A DNA stretch of 64,000 nt from Corinectria fuckeliana (lineage: Eukaryota; Ascomycota; Sordariomycetes; Hypocreales; Nectriaceae). Position 1 is the stretch's first letter. Each line of letters starts with the position of its first letter. The position numbers and the translations under genes are program-made. Shown here piece after piece: positions 21,783 to 32,613 of the stretch. The notes under the pieces are model-generated. The model made no database searches, was not told the origin of the DNA, and saw only the letters and a program-made list of their open reading frames with translations. The stretch lies in assembly GCA_019137255.1 (NCBI GenBank), contig WPDH01000018.1, positions 310,001 through 374,000 on the forward strand, written 5' to 3'.

Positions 21783-24768
21783 ATGCCCGATGACAGCTAT
21801 GACTTTGGCGAAGTCTTCCAGGCCGTCTACATCGCTAAACAAAAGCCTGCTCCTTCTCCTGTTCCCGAAGGCATGGAGGTAACGCTTCAAAGCTACCCGC
21901 CTCTAGGACAGGTCACCCCGTTGGAGGGCAATGACGTCTTCTTGACTGCAATTCTTGAAATCCCCAGATCCCGTGCTGCTGAACCATGGGAGGTCTCTAT
22001 CTGGCATTCAGTAGATGGTTCGGAATGGACGGGCATCAGGCTCTTGCCTGTGGAAGAAAATCAGAGCCCGCACACTCTGCAACTGCTTCCAGAGTCCACG
22101 TCTCGGTTTTATTTTGCCTCATCGATCTCTTTCGACGCATCCGTACAGTTTACTCTCAAGTTTCGTCATGGCCAGAATGAGGAGTGGAGATGGATCCGTG
22201 ATGAACAAGGTCTTGATGATGGCTGGATTGTTCAGCCTTCTGCTAGCAGTTCATCTGAAGAATTGACTGACCTTATTCCCGATCTCAACTCAGAGGGCTG
22301 GCTGGTTTCGTCTCGTTCGAGTCAGTCTCCTGGGACTCTTCTTTGGGCACTTGAGGCACCCATTCCGCCTGCCGAGGGAGACAATTCAACATACAAGGAC
22401 ATTTCGGTCGGTACGCCTTGGGGCTCTTTCTCAAGGTAAGCTCACCAACGCAATACTCATCGGTTACCACATTTCAACACTAGGCAAAGGGCTCTTCATG
22501 GCTGACACTGCATAGATGGTTTGCCCTAGTACGACTATGGTCCCCATGGCTCGCCCCTCGTCATGGCAAAACACAGTTTTCTTTAGACAAGGATGGAATT
22601 ATGTGCTCTTTTCTGAGTCCGCAGGGGAAAAACCTCGTCTTCTTGGCAATCAGTGGCATCAGTCATGTCCTGCCAGTCTTTCGGCATGCCTCGGACGGCA
22701 CCCTCTCCGTGCACGTAAGAGTACTGGGCGTCTATCTCCGGCTTCTGCTAATGGATTTAGGCCCGCAGTGACGGACTATCAGAGGAAAAGGCCATCATCT
22801 TGGTATCGGAGGGCGATGACTTTGACAACGCTATCGCTGCCGTTATGGCTCATGCCAGGACACTGGTCACTCGGGCAAAACAAGCGAGTCCTGGGCTGGA
22901 TGAGGAGCTAGAAGCCCTGACGAGCGATTTCAAACCAGAGTGGATGGAGAATTGGTACGATGGACTTGGATTTTGTACGTCCCAAGACTTTCTCGCTCTC
23001 AGCTCGTGCAGCTAACGTTGCCTAGGTACCTGGAACGCACTAGGACAACGACTCACGGATCAAAAGATCTTCGATGCTGTTGATAAGTTGGCAGAGCACA
23101 ACATCAAAGTCTCCAGCCTTATTATTGATGATAATTGGCAGTCGATTGATTACAAGGGACCGAGTCAGTTCCAATATGGCTGGAACGAGTTTGAGGCAGA
23201 GCCCACGGCATTTCCCAAGGGATTGAAGGCCACAGTGTCTCATATCCGGGAGAAACACCCGCACATACAGCACATTGCTGTCTGGCATGCCCTGCTTGGG
23301 TATTGGGGTGGTCTCGCTCCCGATGGCAAGATTTCTCAAACCTACAAAACCGTTGAGGTAGCTCGTGAGGACGCCGATCGACGTAATCTTCCTCTCGGGG
23401 GCATAATGACAGTCGTCGCTAAGGAGGATGTTTCGAGGTTCTATGACGATTTTTACCGGTTCTTGTCAGACTGCGGAGTCGACGCAGTGAAAACGGATGC
23501 ACAATTTATGATCGATACATGGATTGGCGCCTCCGCTCGCCGTGAGCTCATCACTGCCTATCTCAATGCGTGGACCATCTCGACTCTTCGGCATTTCAGC
23601 GCCAAAGCTATCTCATGCATGTCTCAAATTCCGCAGGCGCTCTTTCACTCCCAGATGCCTGCGAATCGACCTGCCATCCTGGTTCGCAACTCGGATGACT
23701 TCTTTCCGGAGATCCCCTCATCTCACCCCTGGCATGTGTGGACGAATGCACACAACAGCATATTCATGGGACACCTGAACGTGCTCCCTGACTGGGACAT
23801 GTTCCAGACTGTGCACGAATACTCTGGGTTCCATGCTGCGGCGAGATGTGTCAGCGGAGGTCCGATCTACATCACGGATGTTCCAGGCCAACACGATATG
23901 GATCTGATCGGACAGATGACTGGTCTGACTCCGAAAGGGAAAACGATTATTTTCAGGCCGAGTGTCTTGGGAAAGACAGTCTGTCCTTACATGGGATACG
24001 ATGATGACTCGCTTTTGAAAGTGGGAAGTTATCATGGTAAGTTTATCTCTATGTGTCTATATATACGTATACTTAGGCGAGAGTGCTTTGGCTGACCATG
24101 ACAGGCGCCGTACGAGCGGGAAACCCAATTTTGGCCATATTCAACGTCTCAGCACGGCCATTGACTGAAGTCATTCCTCTTTCCATTTTCCCCAAGACAG
24201 ATGCATCAATCGAATATGTGGTGCGAGCCCATACGACAGGCAAGGTATCACGGCCAACCAGAGTCGGCGCACCGGACTCTCTGGTTACTGGGTCACTTCC
24301 AGTTCGAGGTTACGAGATATTTTGCGCGTTTCCGCTGACCAGCCTGCCAAGCAAGAAGCACGGTACCATTCGTACTTCAAATTTGGGTCTTTTGGGCAAG
24401 ATGGCTGGTCCAGCAGCGATTTTCATGAGCAACATTGAGCAACTCGAGAATGGCCGGGTGATTATTGATACTCGAATCAAGGCATTCGGCACTCTAGGTA
24501 TGAGGTGTTCTTCAAATGTCCTCCATCCAAGCGTGGTTCCACTAATGAATTGTCCCTAGGTATATACGTGTCGACGCTACCCTCCATGACTATAGACGGA
24601 GACTTTCTAGCTACGATCCAGGAGAAGCCGATCCCTGCACACACTGCAGCCGTCTCGAAGGCTGACAAGTATGTGCTGGAAATTGACCTTGGCAAGGCGT
24701 GGGAGGAGCTGGGGCTGGAAAGCAAGTGGAGCAATGAGATTGAAATCAAGGTGTATATCAGCACTTGA
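21783..24768 (+). CDS. raffinose synthase / Sip1-type alpha-galactosidase (GH36)
   Basis: This is a member of the raffinose-synthase / seed-imbibition-protein branch of GH36, acting on alpha-galactosides by hydrolysis or galactosyl transfer; the substrate cannot be read from sequence. The exons are 21783-22435, 22516-22714, 22761-22974, 23026-24036, 24105-24497 and 24560-24768, giving 892 residues. An N-terminal beta-rich region precedes the TIM barrel, which starts near WYDGLGFCTWNALGQ. Barrel motifs are SLIIDDNWQS, the nucleophile strand GVDAVKTDAQ (D513) and the acid/base strand VRNSDDFFPE (D579/D580). GGPIYITDVPGQHD follows. There is no signal peptide, so the enzyme is probably intracellular. 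It is divergent from MPP-beta and lies head to tail with IMP dehydrogenase. Confidence 0.92.
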
Positions 24769-25438
24769 ACGAATGTTCTTGAAACCTGATGGTTGAGTAA
24801 GGGCTGCTGTGTATCAGGGTTGATGACACAGGGATGTTCCAGGGTGGTGGTTATGCCAAAAGATCACTGCATAGGTACCTTAAGTAGTGAGTGAGTGAGT
24901 GCACTGCAATTCAACATTGACGCTCATCAGAAAGGAGAAAGGTGGCATATAATGGTACCTAGAGGGTTTGAACAAAGAGGCCATTGTTCGCCTCGACAGC
25001 TCTAATAATGGAGAGCAGATTCTATTTGATTGGTCCCAGGACAATGCATGCGGGAGTCCAGGATGGTATGTACCCGCCTTGGCGGACGCGGACGTTGACT
25101 GGCGGGAGAAATGCGGATTCGTGGTGAAAAAAAACTTCAAATCTAGAAGGAAGGAACGCCCCACCCCCCTTGTGTTGCCTGTTCGCTGCAGGCCACCCGC
25201 TGCCCCGCACCGCTGCCCGCCGGATCGCGCGTGTCAAGCGCCAGGGTCCAGCGGGCAGCGTATAAAAAAGTTTTCGTGCAGTCACCACCATTCTTTTCTC
25301 CTTTCTTTCATACGGGAAGAAGCGCGCCATCAATTTCAGCAGTCGGTTCAAAGGACACACAGCTCTGCTCCATCGAATCGACCTGTTTCGTCTTCGACCT
25401 CACCTGTTTCTCTCCGCATTGTCGTCGTCATTGCCACC
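24769..25438. promoter_or_regulatory. GH36 3' flank and IMP dehydrogenase promoter
   Basis: The left part carries a GTGAGTGAGTGAG microsatellite (about 24887-24901). The right part holds a TATA box at 25261 followed by a CT-rich leader leading to the IMPDH start. Confidence 0.6.
25261..25269 (+). promoter_or_regulatory. TATA box of IMP dehydrogenase gene
   Basis: TATAAAAAA lies 178 bp upstream of the IMPDH ATG and is followed by a pyrimidine-rich stretch. This spacing is typical of a TATA-driven fungal promoter with a leader of about 100 to 150 nt. Confidence 0.65.
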
Positions 25439-27323
25439 ATGCCCACCACCACCAGCAATCCCAAGGTCCTCGACCACAGCACCGCCCTCGACGTGCTCAG
25501 CGAGTACAAGTCCAAGGATGGCCTCGACCTCCACGAGCTCATGGACACGACCAAGCACGGCGGTCTGACCTACAATGACTTCCTGCTACTGCCGGGCTAC
25601 ATTGGCTTTGCGGCCTCGGAGGTGACGCTCGATGCCCCCGTCACCAAGCGCATCGCTCTCAAGACCCCCTTCGTGTCGTCCCCCATGGACACCGTTACCG
25701 AGCACGAGATGGCCATCCACATGGCTCTGCAGGGCGGTCTTGGAGTCATCCACCACAACTGCTCCCCCGAGGCCCAGGCCGACATGGTCCGCAAGGTGAA
25801 GCGATACGAGAACGGGTTCATCCTCGACCCCATTGTCATCGACCGCAACACCACCGTCGGCGCAGCCAAGGCTCTCAAGGAGAAGTGGGGGTTTGGTGGC
25901 TTCCCCGTCACAGGTCAGTACCACCACTTGTGTCACTTGCTCGTATTTCCCTTGCCATTGCTGGCCCTGGTTTGCATGATTATAAACCTTTTTTATATAA
26001 CTTTCGTTCCACTGTAGAGACGATCGTCGTGAGGACTTTTTTACTATGATTCCAACCATTACCAACCCTTTTTTCTCCTTTATACAAGCACCCTGTACAG
26101 GATTTTGGCTAATTAGGAATGAAATGCATAGAGGATGGCAAGCTAGGCTCTAAGCTCCTGGGTATCGTTACCAACCGAGACCTCCAGTTCGAGGAGAACC
26201 ACGATCAGGCCATCTCCAAGGTCATGGTCACCGACCTCGTCACTGCTGTTGACGGTGTCACTCTCGTCGAGGCTAATAAGATTCTTGCCAAGTCGAAGAA
26301 GGGCAAGCTCCCCATCGTTGACAAGGACTTCAACCTCGTCTCGATGATCTCCCGCTCCGACTTGACCAAGAACCAGCACTTCCCCTTCGCCTCTAAGCTT
26401 CCCCACAGCAAGCAGCTCCTCTGTGCGGCTGCCATCGGTACCCGCCCCGAGGACAAGCTTCGCCTGAAGCAGCTGGTCGATGCGGGTCTGGACATTGTCA
26501 TCCTGGACAGCTCCCAGGGAAACAGCATGTATCAGATCGAGATGATCAAGTGGATCAAGGCCGAGCTCCCTGGCCTCGACGTCATCGGCGGAAACGTCGT
26601 TACTCGAGAGCAGGCTGCCTCCCTGATTGCTGCTGGCGTCGACGGTCTCCGGATTGGAATGGGTAGCGGCTCTGCCTGCATTACGCAGGAGGTCATGGCT
26701 GTTGGCCGGCCCCAGGCTGCCGCCGTTTACAGCGTCAGCCGCTTTGCTGCTCGCTTCGGCGTTCCTTGCATCGCCGACGGAGGTGTGCAGAACGTCGGAC
26801 ACATCGTCAAGGGTCTTGCCCTTGGCGCCTCCACCGTGATGATGGGTGGTCTTCTTGCCGGTACCACCGAGTCTCCCGGTACCTCCTTCGTTTCCCGAGA
26901 GGGCAAGTTGGTCAAGGCTTACCGAGGCATGGGCAGCATTGATGCCATGCAGGACAAGAAGGCTGGCAATGGTAGCAAGGACAGCCAGAAGAGCAACGCT
27001 GGTACTGCTCGATACTTCTCCGAGGGTGACAGCGTTCTGGTTGCTCAGGGTGTCTCTGGTGCCGTTGCGCACCGAGGGTGAGTCTCAAACTAGGGCATTG
27101 TACAATGACAACCGCTAACGATGATGTCAGATCGATAAGCAAGTTCCTCCCCTACCTTGTTGCCGGTCTCAAGCACTCCCTTCAGGACGGCGGCATGCGT
27201 GGCCTGGCTGAGATGCACCAGGAGGCTGAGGCTGGCAACCTGCGCTTCGAGCTCCGAACCGCCAGCGCGCAGCTGGAGGGCAACGTCAACATGGAGTCTT
27301 ATGAGAAGAAGCTCTACGCGTAA
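25439..27323 (+). CDS. IMD: inosine-5'-monophosphate dehydrogenase
   Basis: IMPDH oxidises IMP to XMP with NAD+, the committed step of guanine nucleotide synthesis, and is the mycophenolic acid target. The exons are 25439-25913, 26117-27077 and 27131-27323, giving 542 residues. The N-terminal barrel starts with [12 protein letters not shown] and [14 protein letters not shown]. The CBS pair is split by intron 1 and includes [11 protein letters not shown] and MISRSDLTK. The NAD-site segment DSSQGNS and the loop [13 protein letters not shown] follow, with catalytic Cys at residue 346. The IMP phosphate site ([11 protein letters not shown]) and the flap tyrosine region ([20 protein letters not shown]) are intact. 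The residue before the catalytic Cys is Ala where human IMPDH has Ile. The ATG has a good context (CACCATGCC). Confidence 0.97.
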
Positions 27324-28382
27324 TGAGTCGCAAGAGGAATTTGAAGAAAAATGTCGGATGGGAAAATGATGATGAGGGAACTATGGGTTTTGCATTAAGG
27401 AGTTGAAACGACTGGCAGAGCCTTGGGCAGTTGGGACGGATACAGGTGTCTGAGCATTACTGAAGATGACTCGACAACCATAGACATGAATAGGCGTTTG
27501 ACGAACCATCACTGGAAGTGCGGTACGGCGTTTTGAGAAATTTACAGCCCAGCGGGCATGATTGAACTTGTGTCGAATTTTCCTCAAGTGCTGCCGGTTC
27601 ATGTCGGATTGTCGGGACATTGCGAGAAGCCTTGTGGGTGGATATTTGCAGTATCTCAATTGCGCTGGCAACTTAAATGACCAGCTTTGACCGGTTGCAT
27701 CCTGAGCTTGCATTCCCGAGCCTACTCTAATAGGTATTCGTACGAGTGCAACAGGTACAAAATGGAAATAAACAGGGTAATTAATTGCAGTTGCGACCCT
27801 ATGTAGCGAGACTTCCCAGCGGCATTGATGCGTCGAGTGATCCTTGCTTCCCCCGTTTGTGCCCTTGATGGCAATGTCTCACAAGGCGGGGGAAGAAAGG
27901 ATGATGACTTCATTCAGATATCCGACTCCGCCGAGGATCGACGAGGTGAAGGAAGTGAAGCCGAAGAGGGTGCTTACATTGCAGTTTCTCACCAAGTAGA
28001 GCGACAAGCACAATCCATGTAATTTTTTGTAGAACTTTTTTCCCTTTAAAAGCCGTCTTGATCCGACCCATCCTCCTCTTTTTTTTAACCTCGCTCGATG
28101 GCCCGTTGCTCAATCCGAGCATGGCCGTAGCAATTATTGAGGTGTCTGCGTTGATCACTACGGGCTAACAGCATAGCCAAGAAAAAAAGCCCCAAAAACA
28201 ACATAAGAAACATGACGGATATCTAGTCAAAAGGGGGGTATATAATCCTGAATGCGTACCCGTCTCTCGCATCAACTCCCGTGCCGCGTTTTCCAACCAG
28301 CCTGCCCATTATTTCCCATTCGGCGTCTCGTATTGTTGTCGTCGCCGCGCCCGTCTGCAGACTCGATTCCAGTGCCGAGAAC
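27324..28382. other. convergent intergenic region, IMPDH and PLAC8-family 3' ends
   Basis: Two genes end tail to tail about 1.06 kb apart. Short open frames at 27381-27713 (-) and 27825-28022 (+) have no recognisable domain or splice partner. Nothing else is seen. Confidence 0.6.
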
Positions 28383-28431
28383 CTAGTACTGAGGCTGAGG
28401 CTGGTGAGGGTTGTACTGCTGCTGCTGCTGC

Positions 28432-28463
<32 letters not shown>

Positions 28464-29296
28464 AGGGAAGGATCCCTGAGGAGCCTGGTGATAGGCAATC
28501 TGCTGCTCCTGGAGAGGCTGGTGTTGCTGAGGAAGCTCCTTGTGTTGGATAGGCTGTTGCTGATGCTGCTGGATAGGCTGCTGCTGGACAGGCTGCTGCT
28601 GGACAGGCTGCTGCTGATTATGGACAGGCTGCTGATGCTGAGCGGTAGGCACATGCATGCCCTCCTTCTGAGACTGGTAGCCCTGAGTGATGGGGCCCTG
28701 GGCGAGACGGGCCTTGACCTCCTTCTCCTGCTGGATGAGGGCGCAGCAGCCGCACCAGTAGCTGGCGCAGCAGTCGTTGAGACCGCTGCCCTGGATGTTG
28801 AATCGCTCACGGATCTCTCCACGCTTCATCATGGCGTAGCTGTCGCGACGAGTCAGAGGGTAGCTCTAATCGGGCAAAGGCCGAGGTCATTGGTCACTTA
28901 CATCCAGCCGCAGCCAGTGACGCACTGGATGCCGCAGAAGATCATACAATCGCTGTTAAAGTTGTCGGCAGTCTGCATGGTGGGGTCGCGCATGCGGTCG
29001 GACGTCTTGCCGAGCACTGTAAACAAGCCCGGTTAGCTTCTCGTTTATGGCTGGCTCTCCCTCGTCCTCCAGGAGGCAGGGTGCATCTTGTCCGTCGCGG
29101 GGGGAAGAGGAGGGGATGAGGATGAAAGAGGACTCGAGCTCGGGGTCCAGCTCAAGGGCCAAGCTTAAGGGACAGACTCACAGACGCAGGGCAGAAACGT
29201 GCTGAGCAAGCAGGTCGAGCAAGGACCGCAGCTGCAAAGGCCGTTGGACCATTCCTGGTTCCGGACATTGGGTCCCGTGGAGTATTGCTGAGCCAT
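28383..29296 (-). CDS. PLAC8-family Cys-rich protein with polyglutamine tail
   Basis: PLAC8/DUF614 proteins are small Cys-rich, membrane-associated proteins; plant members (PCR) affect cadmium or zinc handling and fruit-weight (FWL) members affect growth. The fungal role is unknown. The exons are 29296-29182, 29016-28902 and 28839-28383, giving 228 residues. The PLAC8 core runs from EWSNGLCSCGPCSTCLLSTF through PCVCVLLGKTSDRM, then DCMIFCGIQCVTGCGWIYAM and ERFNIQGSGLNDCCASYWCG, with the CCXXXXXCPC-like Cys clusters typical of the family. The last 80 residues are Gln/Pro/His-rich and include an uninterrupted run of about 17 Gln encoded by a CAG/CAA tract. The start MAQQYSTGP fits other fungal members. 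Confidence 0.88.
28412..28461 (-). repeat. CAG/CAA microsatellite encoding polyQ
   Basis: On the minus strand this is a run of CAG and CAA codons encoding the polyglutamine tract at the end of the PLAC8-family protein. Further CAG-rich imperfect repeats follow toward 28640. It is a likely site of length variation between strains. Confidence 0.85.
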
Positions 29297-30146
29297 TGCG
29301 ATGGATTGGGAGGTTGATGCACGTGTTTGTTTAAACGAGAGTCGATGGAGGCGATTCGAGCAGGTCAAGGAAGACGATGGCGGTACAATGAGGAAGAGGG
29401 GAGAAAGGGAGGGAGAGGGAGAGGAAGAGAGAGGGAGAGGGAGAGGGAGAGGGCTGAAGCTGGGGCTGGAGTTAGACCAAGACAACACCTTGGATTCAAG
29501 AAAAGAACTTTCGTTATTAGTCTGCTTCTGTCTGACCCGTGCTGGACACAGGAAACACCAGCTCAGTCACGCCCGCACCGGCCGGCTTATCTCTTCCCCG
29601 CCCCCTCGTGTCCTGGATATCCTGGTGGCCCTGCAGTGCCAATGCATGCCGTGGCGTTCTGGGAACCTCGCATCCCGCAGCTCAGGTGGGCTGTGCAACC
29701 ACCGGCTGCGAGGAGGACTGGGGGACGAAGATGCAGGAGGTCCAGCCATCATGAGCTATGGCACTTAGTCTGTCGCAGTGCCAAATGGCATGCTAGCGTC
29801 CTAGGGCTGACCGGGCGGTGGTGGAGATGTGAGGGCCGGTCGGGAGATGTTATTCGCTGCCATCCGCCCCAGTCACCCGTGTTTCCGACCGAGCCTGTCT
29901 CTCTTTTCCCTTTGGCCTTTCCGCATCCTCCGGCCACAGTTGAGCTGAGCTGGGCTGAGCTGTCGAGAGACCAGACCTTACCACCTTGGGCACCGTTTAA
30001 TTTAGGACTGTGGGCCACACTCGCATCCCAAGGCTGACACGTCGAAACGCCTCGGAGTGCAATTCCCCTCTCGGCGCCCAGTGCTCCGTTGCCGACACAC
30101 CTCCTGCCTCCCTCGTGTGAATGCCATGATTCTGTTCTTGTTCCTG
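29297..30146. other. PLAC8 promoter/leader and NAA40 3' flank
   Basis: An almost pure purine tract on the plus strand (about 29395-29455, GAGGGA-type repeats) means a CT-rich leader on the PLAC8 transcript strand, less than 170 bp upstream of its ATG. The rest (29500-30146) has open frames on both strands, including a 236-codon and a 237-codon one, but none resembles a protein family. Confidence 0.55.
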
Positions 30147-31220
30147 TTAGCTCATCTCCGTCATGGAACTCCCTTCCTCGTTGCCATCTTGTACTCCTCG
30201 TCGCCGTCCAGTCGCCGTCCTCCGACTCAGAATGACAAAGTCCGGCACAACTGTCTTGCCCCCACGCAGCTTTCTCTCCCTCGGCGAGTAGTCGTCCTTG
30301 TCGAACCCCAGCTTCTCGTAGAATTTCAGTCCAGAAGGGTTGCTCACGAAACATGTGAGCATCACCTTCTCCACCGTCGAGACGTTGTCCGCAACGTCCA
30401 TGAGATACCCCATGAGTTGGGTGCCAAGCCCAGTCCTGTAAAAGTCCGACATTGTTCAGCACTCGTCTATTTTATCACATGCGGATTCCCTTCACCGTTG
30501 CTCGCAGCCTCGTCTTGCTTACTTGGCCTGCCGAACGGTACTACTACAGCAAGTACCGGCTGCATCGGCCGACGGTGTGGTTGGCTGGGACAATTGCAGA
30601 GAGGCTTGGGGGGGGAGGAATGCCTGGCTCGACTCACCCTTGTAGCTCCGCCTTCAAATGGATCTCGTAGCAGTACACCACCGGCTCGTGGTTCTCAAAC
30701 GTCGGCATCATCGAAGTGAAGCCCTTGAAGGTGTCGTCTGCGCCCTTGACCAGGATGTACCGAAGGTCCGGGGACCGCATCTCCTTCTTCTTCACAGCCA
30801 CATGCCACCCCAACGACGAGCCCCGATAGTCCGCACCGCTCGTCTCGTCAATCAGGTCGAAGCACGCGTCCAGGTCCTCGTCGCACAGGTTGCCGGCCCC
30901 GGCCAGGCTCAGCGTGTACACTGCCTCCGTGCGGGGATGTGTCCATTGCGGCCAGCTGCCACTACCGTACGAATTCAAGGCGTTAGAGTTCTCCTCATTC
31001 CTAGACGGGTTGGCAGGCTGTTCCGTCACCTCCTCGGGTCTAACCTTGGCTTGACATATTCCTTGACGAAGTCGGCGTCGGATGTCTTGTTGGCCGTCTC
31101 AATCGGGTTCACCGGTTTCCGTCGCTGGCGTCGCTGGCCTGGCGTCTTCTTTGGCTCCTCTGGCCCAGACCCGCGCTTAGACCTAGGCAAGGGAGATGCC
31201 GTGCCAATTGAGTCCTTCAT
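30147..31220 (-). CDS. NAA40: NAA40/Nat4-type N-alpha-acetyltransferase (histone H4/H2A)
   Basis: This GNAT-fold enzyme acetylates the N-terminal Ser of histones H4 and H2A. The exons are 31220-31045, 31000-30638 and 30435-30147, giving 275 residues. A basic N-terminal extension (SPLPRSKRGSGPEEPKK...RRQRRKPVNP) is followed by the GNAT domain: acceptor-side helices CFDLIDETSGADYRGSSLGW, the central strands YILVKGADDTFKGFTSMMPT and VVYCYEIHLKAELQG, the acetyl-CoA loop QGTGLGTQLMGYL, and KVMLTCFVSNPSGLKFYEKLGFDKDDYSP. The latter two match the NAA40 consensus (Q/RxxGxG and NxxAxxFYxxLGF). The first intron would be only 44 nt; the exon-1 end is therefore the least certain part. The start at 31220 (MKDSIGTASP) was chosen among three in-frame Met codons. 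Confidence 0.88.
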
Positions 31221-31502
31221 TGTTGCGTCACGAAATCTCGTACATAGTTGATGAGGAAGAACGAAAATAGACATTGGTGTTCTTGCTGCTCGCTCTGGGA
31301 CAGGAAGCGACACCCGGGGCAGTTATTCGTACTGTACGCATTCGCGCATCCACGCCCCCACCTTCATCCCGCGACGGCACAATTAGCCGAGGCTCTGCCG
31401 TCCAGACACGAGGTTTTGAAGCTTCATCAACGAAGAAGCTGTCCCGCGAAGCCGTGCCTCAATGAACCTGTCCCTCCGTCCAATGAGGAAGCTTTTAGTG
31501 GG
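31221..31502. promoter_or_regulatory. short divergent promoter NAA40 / LYRM2-like
   Basis: Only about 282 bp separate the two start codons, so the genes share a bidirectional promoter region. No TATA box or known site was recognised. Confidence 0.6.
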
Positions 31503-31970
31503 ATGGTCTCCAGTGTTCGCCTGCTGGCCTTGAGCCGTGGCTATGCCACCCGCAAAGGCGGCTCCCGCCTCAATGTCACCATGAGCCTGGACCAGGTATG
31601 TCCGATGTCTTTCATGTTTCTTTGTTCATCCATCATTGCACTGGTGGTAGAACCCGGAGCGCTGATGCGACAGCCTAGTTTCTGCAACGCTCCAAGGTCC
31701 TGTCACTCTACCGCACCATCCTACGCGGCACGAAGCGCATTGACGATCCAAAGACAAAGGCGGAGTCCCGCAAATACGCCCGCGACGAGTTCGAGAGGCA
31801 CCGCCGTGTGACTGATCCGGTGCGTCTCTCTGCAGCAGCCCCCAGAGCCGGCCAGCGAGCCCATTTTCCCAAGACTGACTCTGAAACAACGACAGGCTCA
31901 CGTCAGGTATCTCATGTCCACGGGCAAGACTGAATGGGAGGGGATGGAGAGGTACGTCGGTGGTATGTAG
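31503..31970 (+). CDS. LYRM2-like LYR-motif (complex 1 LYR) mitochondrial protein
   Basis: The exons are 31503-31595, 31679-31819 and 31896-31970, giving 102 residues, the usual size for LYR proteins. The N-terminus (MVSSVRLLALSRGYATRKGG) is basic and amphipathic, a likely mitochondrial presequence. The LYR domain reads SLDQFLQRSKVLSLYRTILR, with the LYR tripeptide in KVLSLYR. A conserved helix pair follows: SRKYARDEFERHRRVTD and HVRYLMSTGKTEWEGMERY. This order matches LYRM2 better than other LYR proteins. LYR proteins bind the acyl carrier protein and assist respiratory complex or Fe-S assembly. The gene is too finely split to be visible as one open frame, but all junctions are GT/AG and in frame. 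Confidence 0.88.
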
Positions 31971-32205
31971 CATAGTAGTTGTACATGACGGGCTTCCCCA
32001 TCGCCGGGTCGCCGGGTCGCCGTCTCAACCTCCAGTTCTCCGGGCTCAACGAAGGCCTCTGCCATCTCAAAACACCCGTCTTCAGCCCGTATGCTTGCCC
32101 TGAGACATCTCGGTTGCCGTCTGAACGCTTTAAGCCGCTGCCGTTATGTTGTTCCCCATATCGTACAAATCCCGGCTGCAATGCCTGCTCAACCCCAGCA
32201 CCTGC
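31971..32205. other. short convergent spacer, LYRM2-like and bL36m 3' ends
   Basis: Only 235 bp separate the two stop codons. A short direct repeat (TCGCCGGG, twice) lies at about 32001-32016. Confidence 0.6.
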
Positions 32206-32613
32206 CTAGCTTTGTCGTTGCTTGTGTCGAGGGTTCGCCTTGCAGATGATGTACAGGTATCCGTTGTGTCGCTTGCCGGCCTTGCGTCGAACCACCTAAG
32301 GAGCTTCATGTTAGCTACCATGGTCATCCCAAGTTTAGAGGGTCGAACGAGCCAGGCCCGGAGGTCCAATCCCCCGTCCTTCAGGTTGTCGTACCTTGCA
32401 GTGTTCGCAGCGCTTCTTTACGGAGCTGTGGACCTTCATTCCGCGAACTTGTTGCATCGAGGCTGTCGGCGCGGCAGTGCCGTTGGCGTTGGCGAAAAGC
32501 GAAGGGACTGCGCCCATCAATGGCGAAGGGCCCCGGGGCACAAATGCCCCGAAGGCATTGCCCGGCCTTAGTGCCCTCACGGAAAACGAAAAGGTGCGCA
32601 GGAGAGACGCCAT
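32206..32613 (-). CDS. RTC6: mitochondrial large-subunit ribosomal protein bL36m
   Basis: bL36m is the smallest zinc-binding protein of the mitoribosome large subunit. The exons are 32613-32395 and 32295-32206, giving 102 residues. A Ser/Arg-rich N-terminal presequence (MASLLRTFSFSVRALRPGNA) precedes the ribosomal core, which begins VRGMKVHSSVKKRCEHCKVV and continues RRKAGKRHNGYLYIICKANP to RHKQRQS. The core shows the CxxC...C...H zinc ligands. The intron sits immediately after the CEHCK coding segment, so the second exon supplies only 29 residues. Yeast RTC6 and bacterial rpmJ are the relatives. It is convergent with the LYRM2-like mitochondrial gene. Confidence 0.93.

Noticed and set aside
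26143..27072. 309-codon open frame antisense to IMP dehydrogenase
   Set aside because: It is a compositional shadow of the strongly codon-biased IMPDH exon 2; it has no domain and covers only that exon.
28281..29036. 251-codon Leu-rich open frame antisense to the PLAC8 gene
   Set aside because: The Leu runs are the reverse reading of the CAG repeat; there is no independent support.
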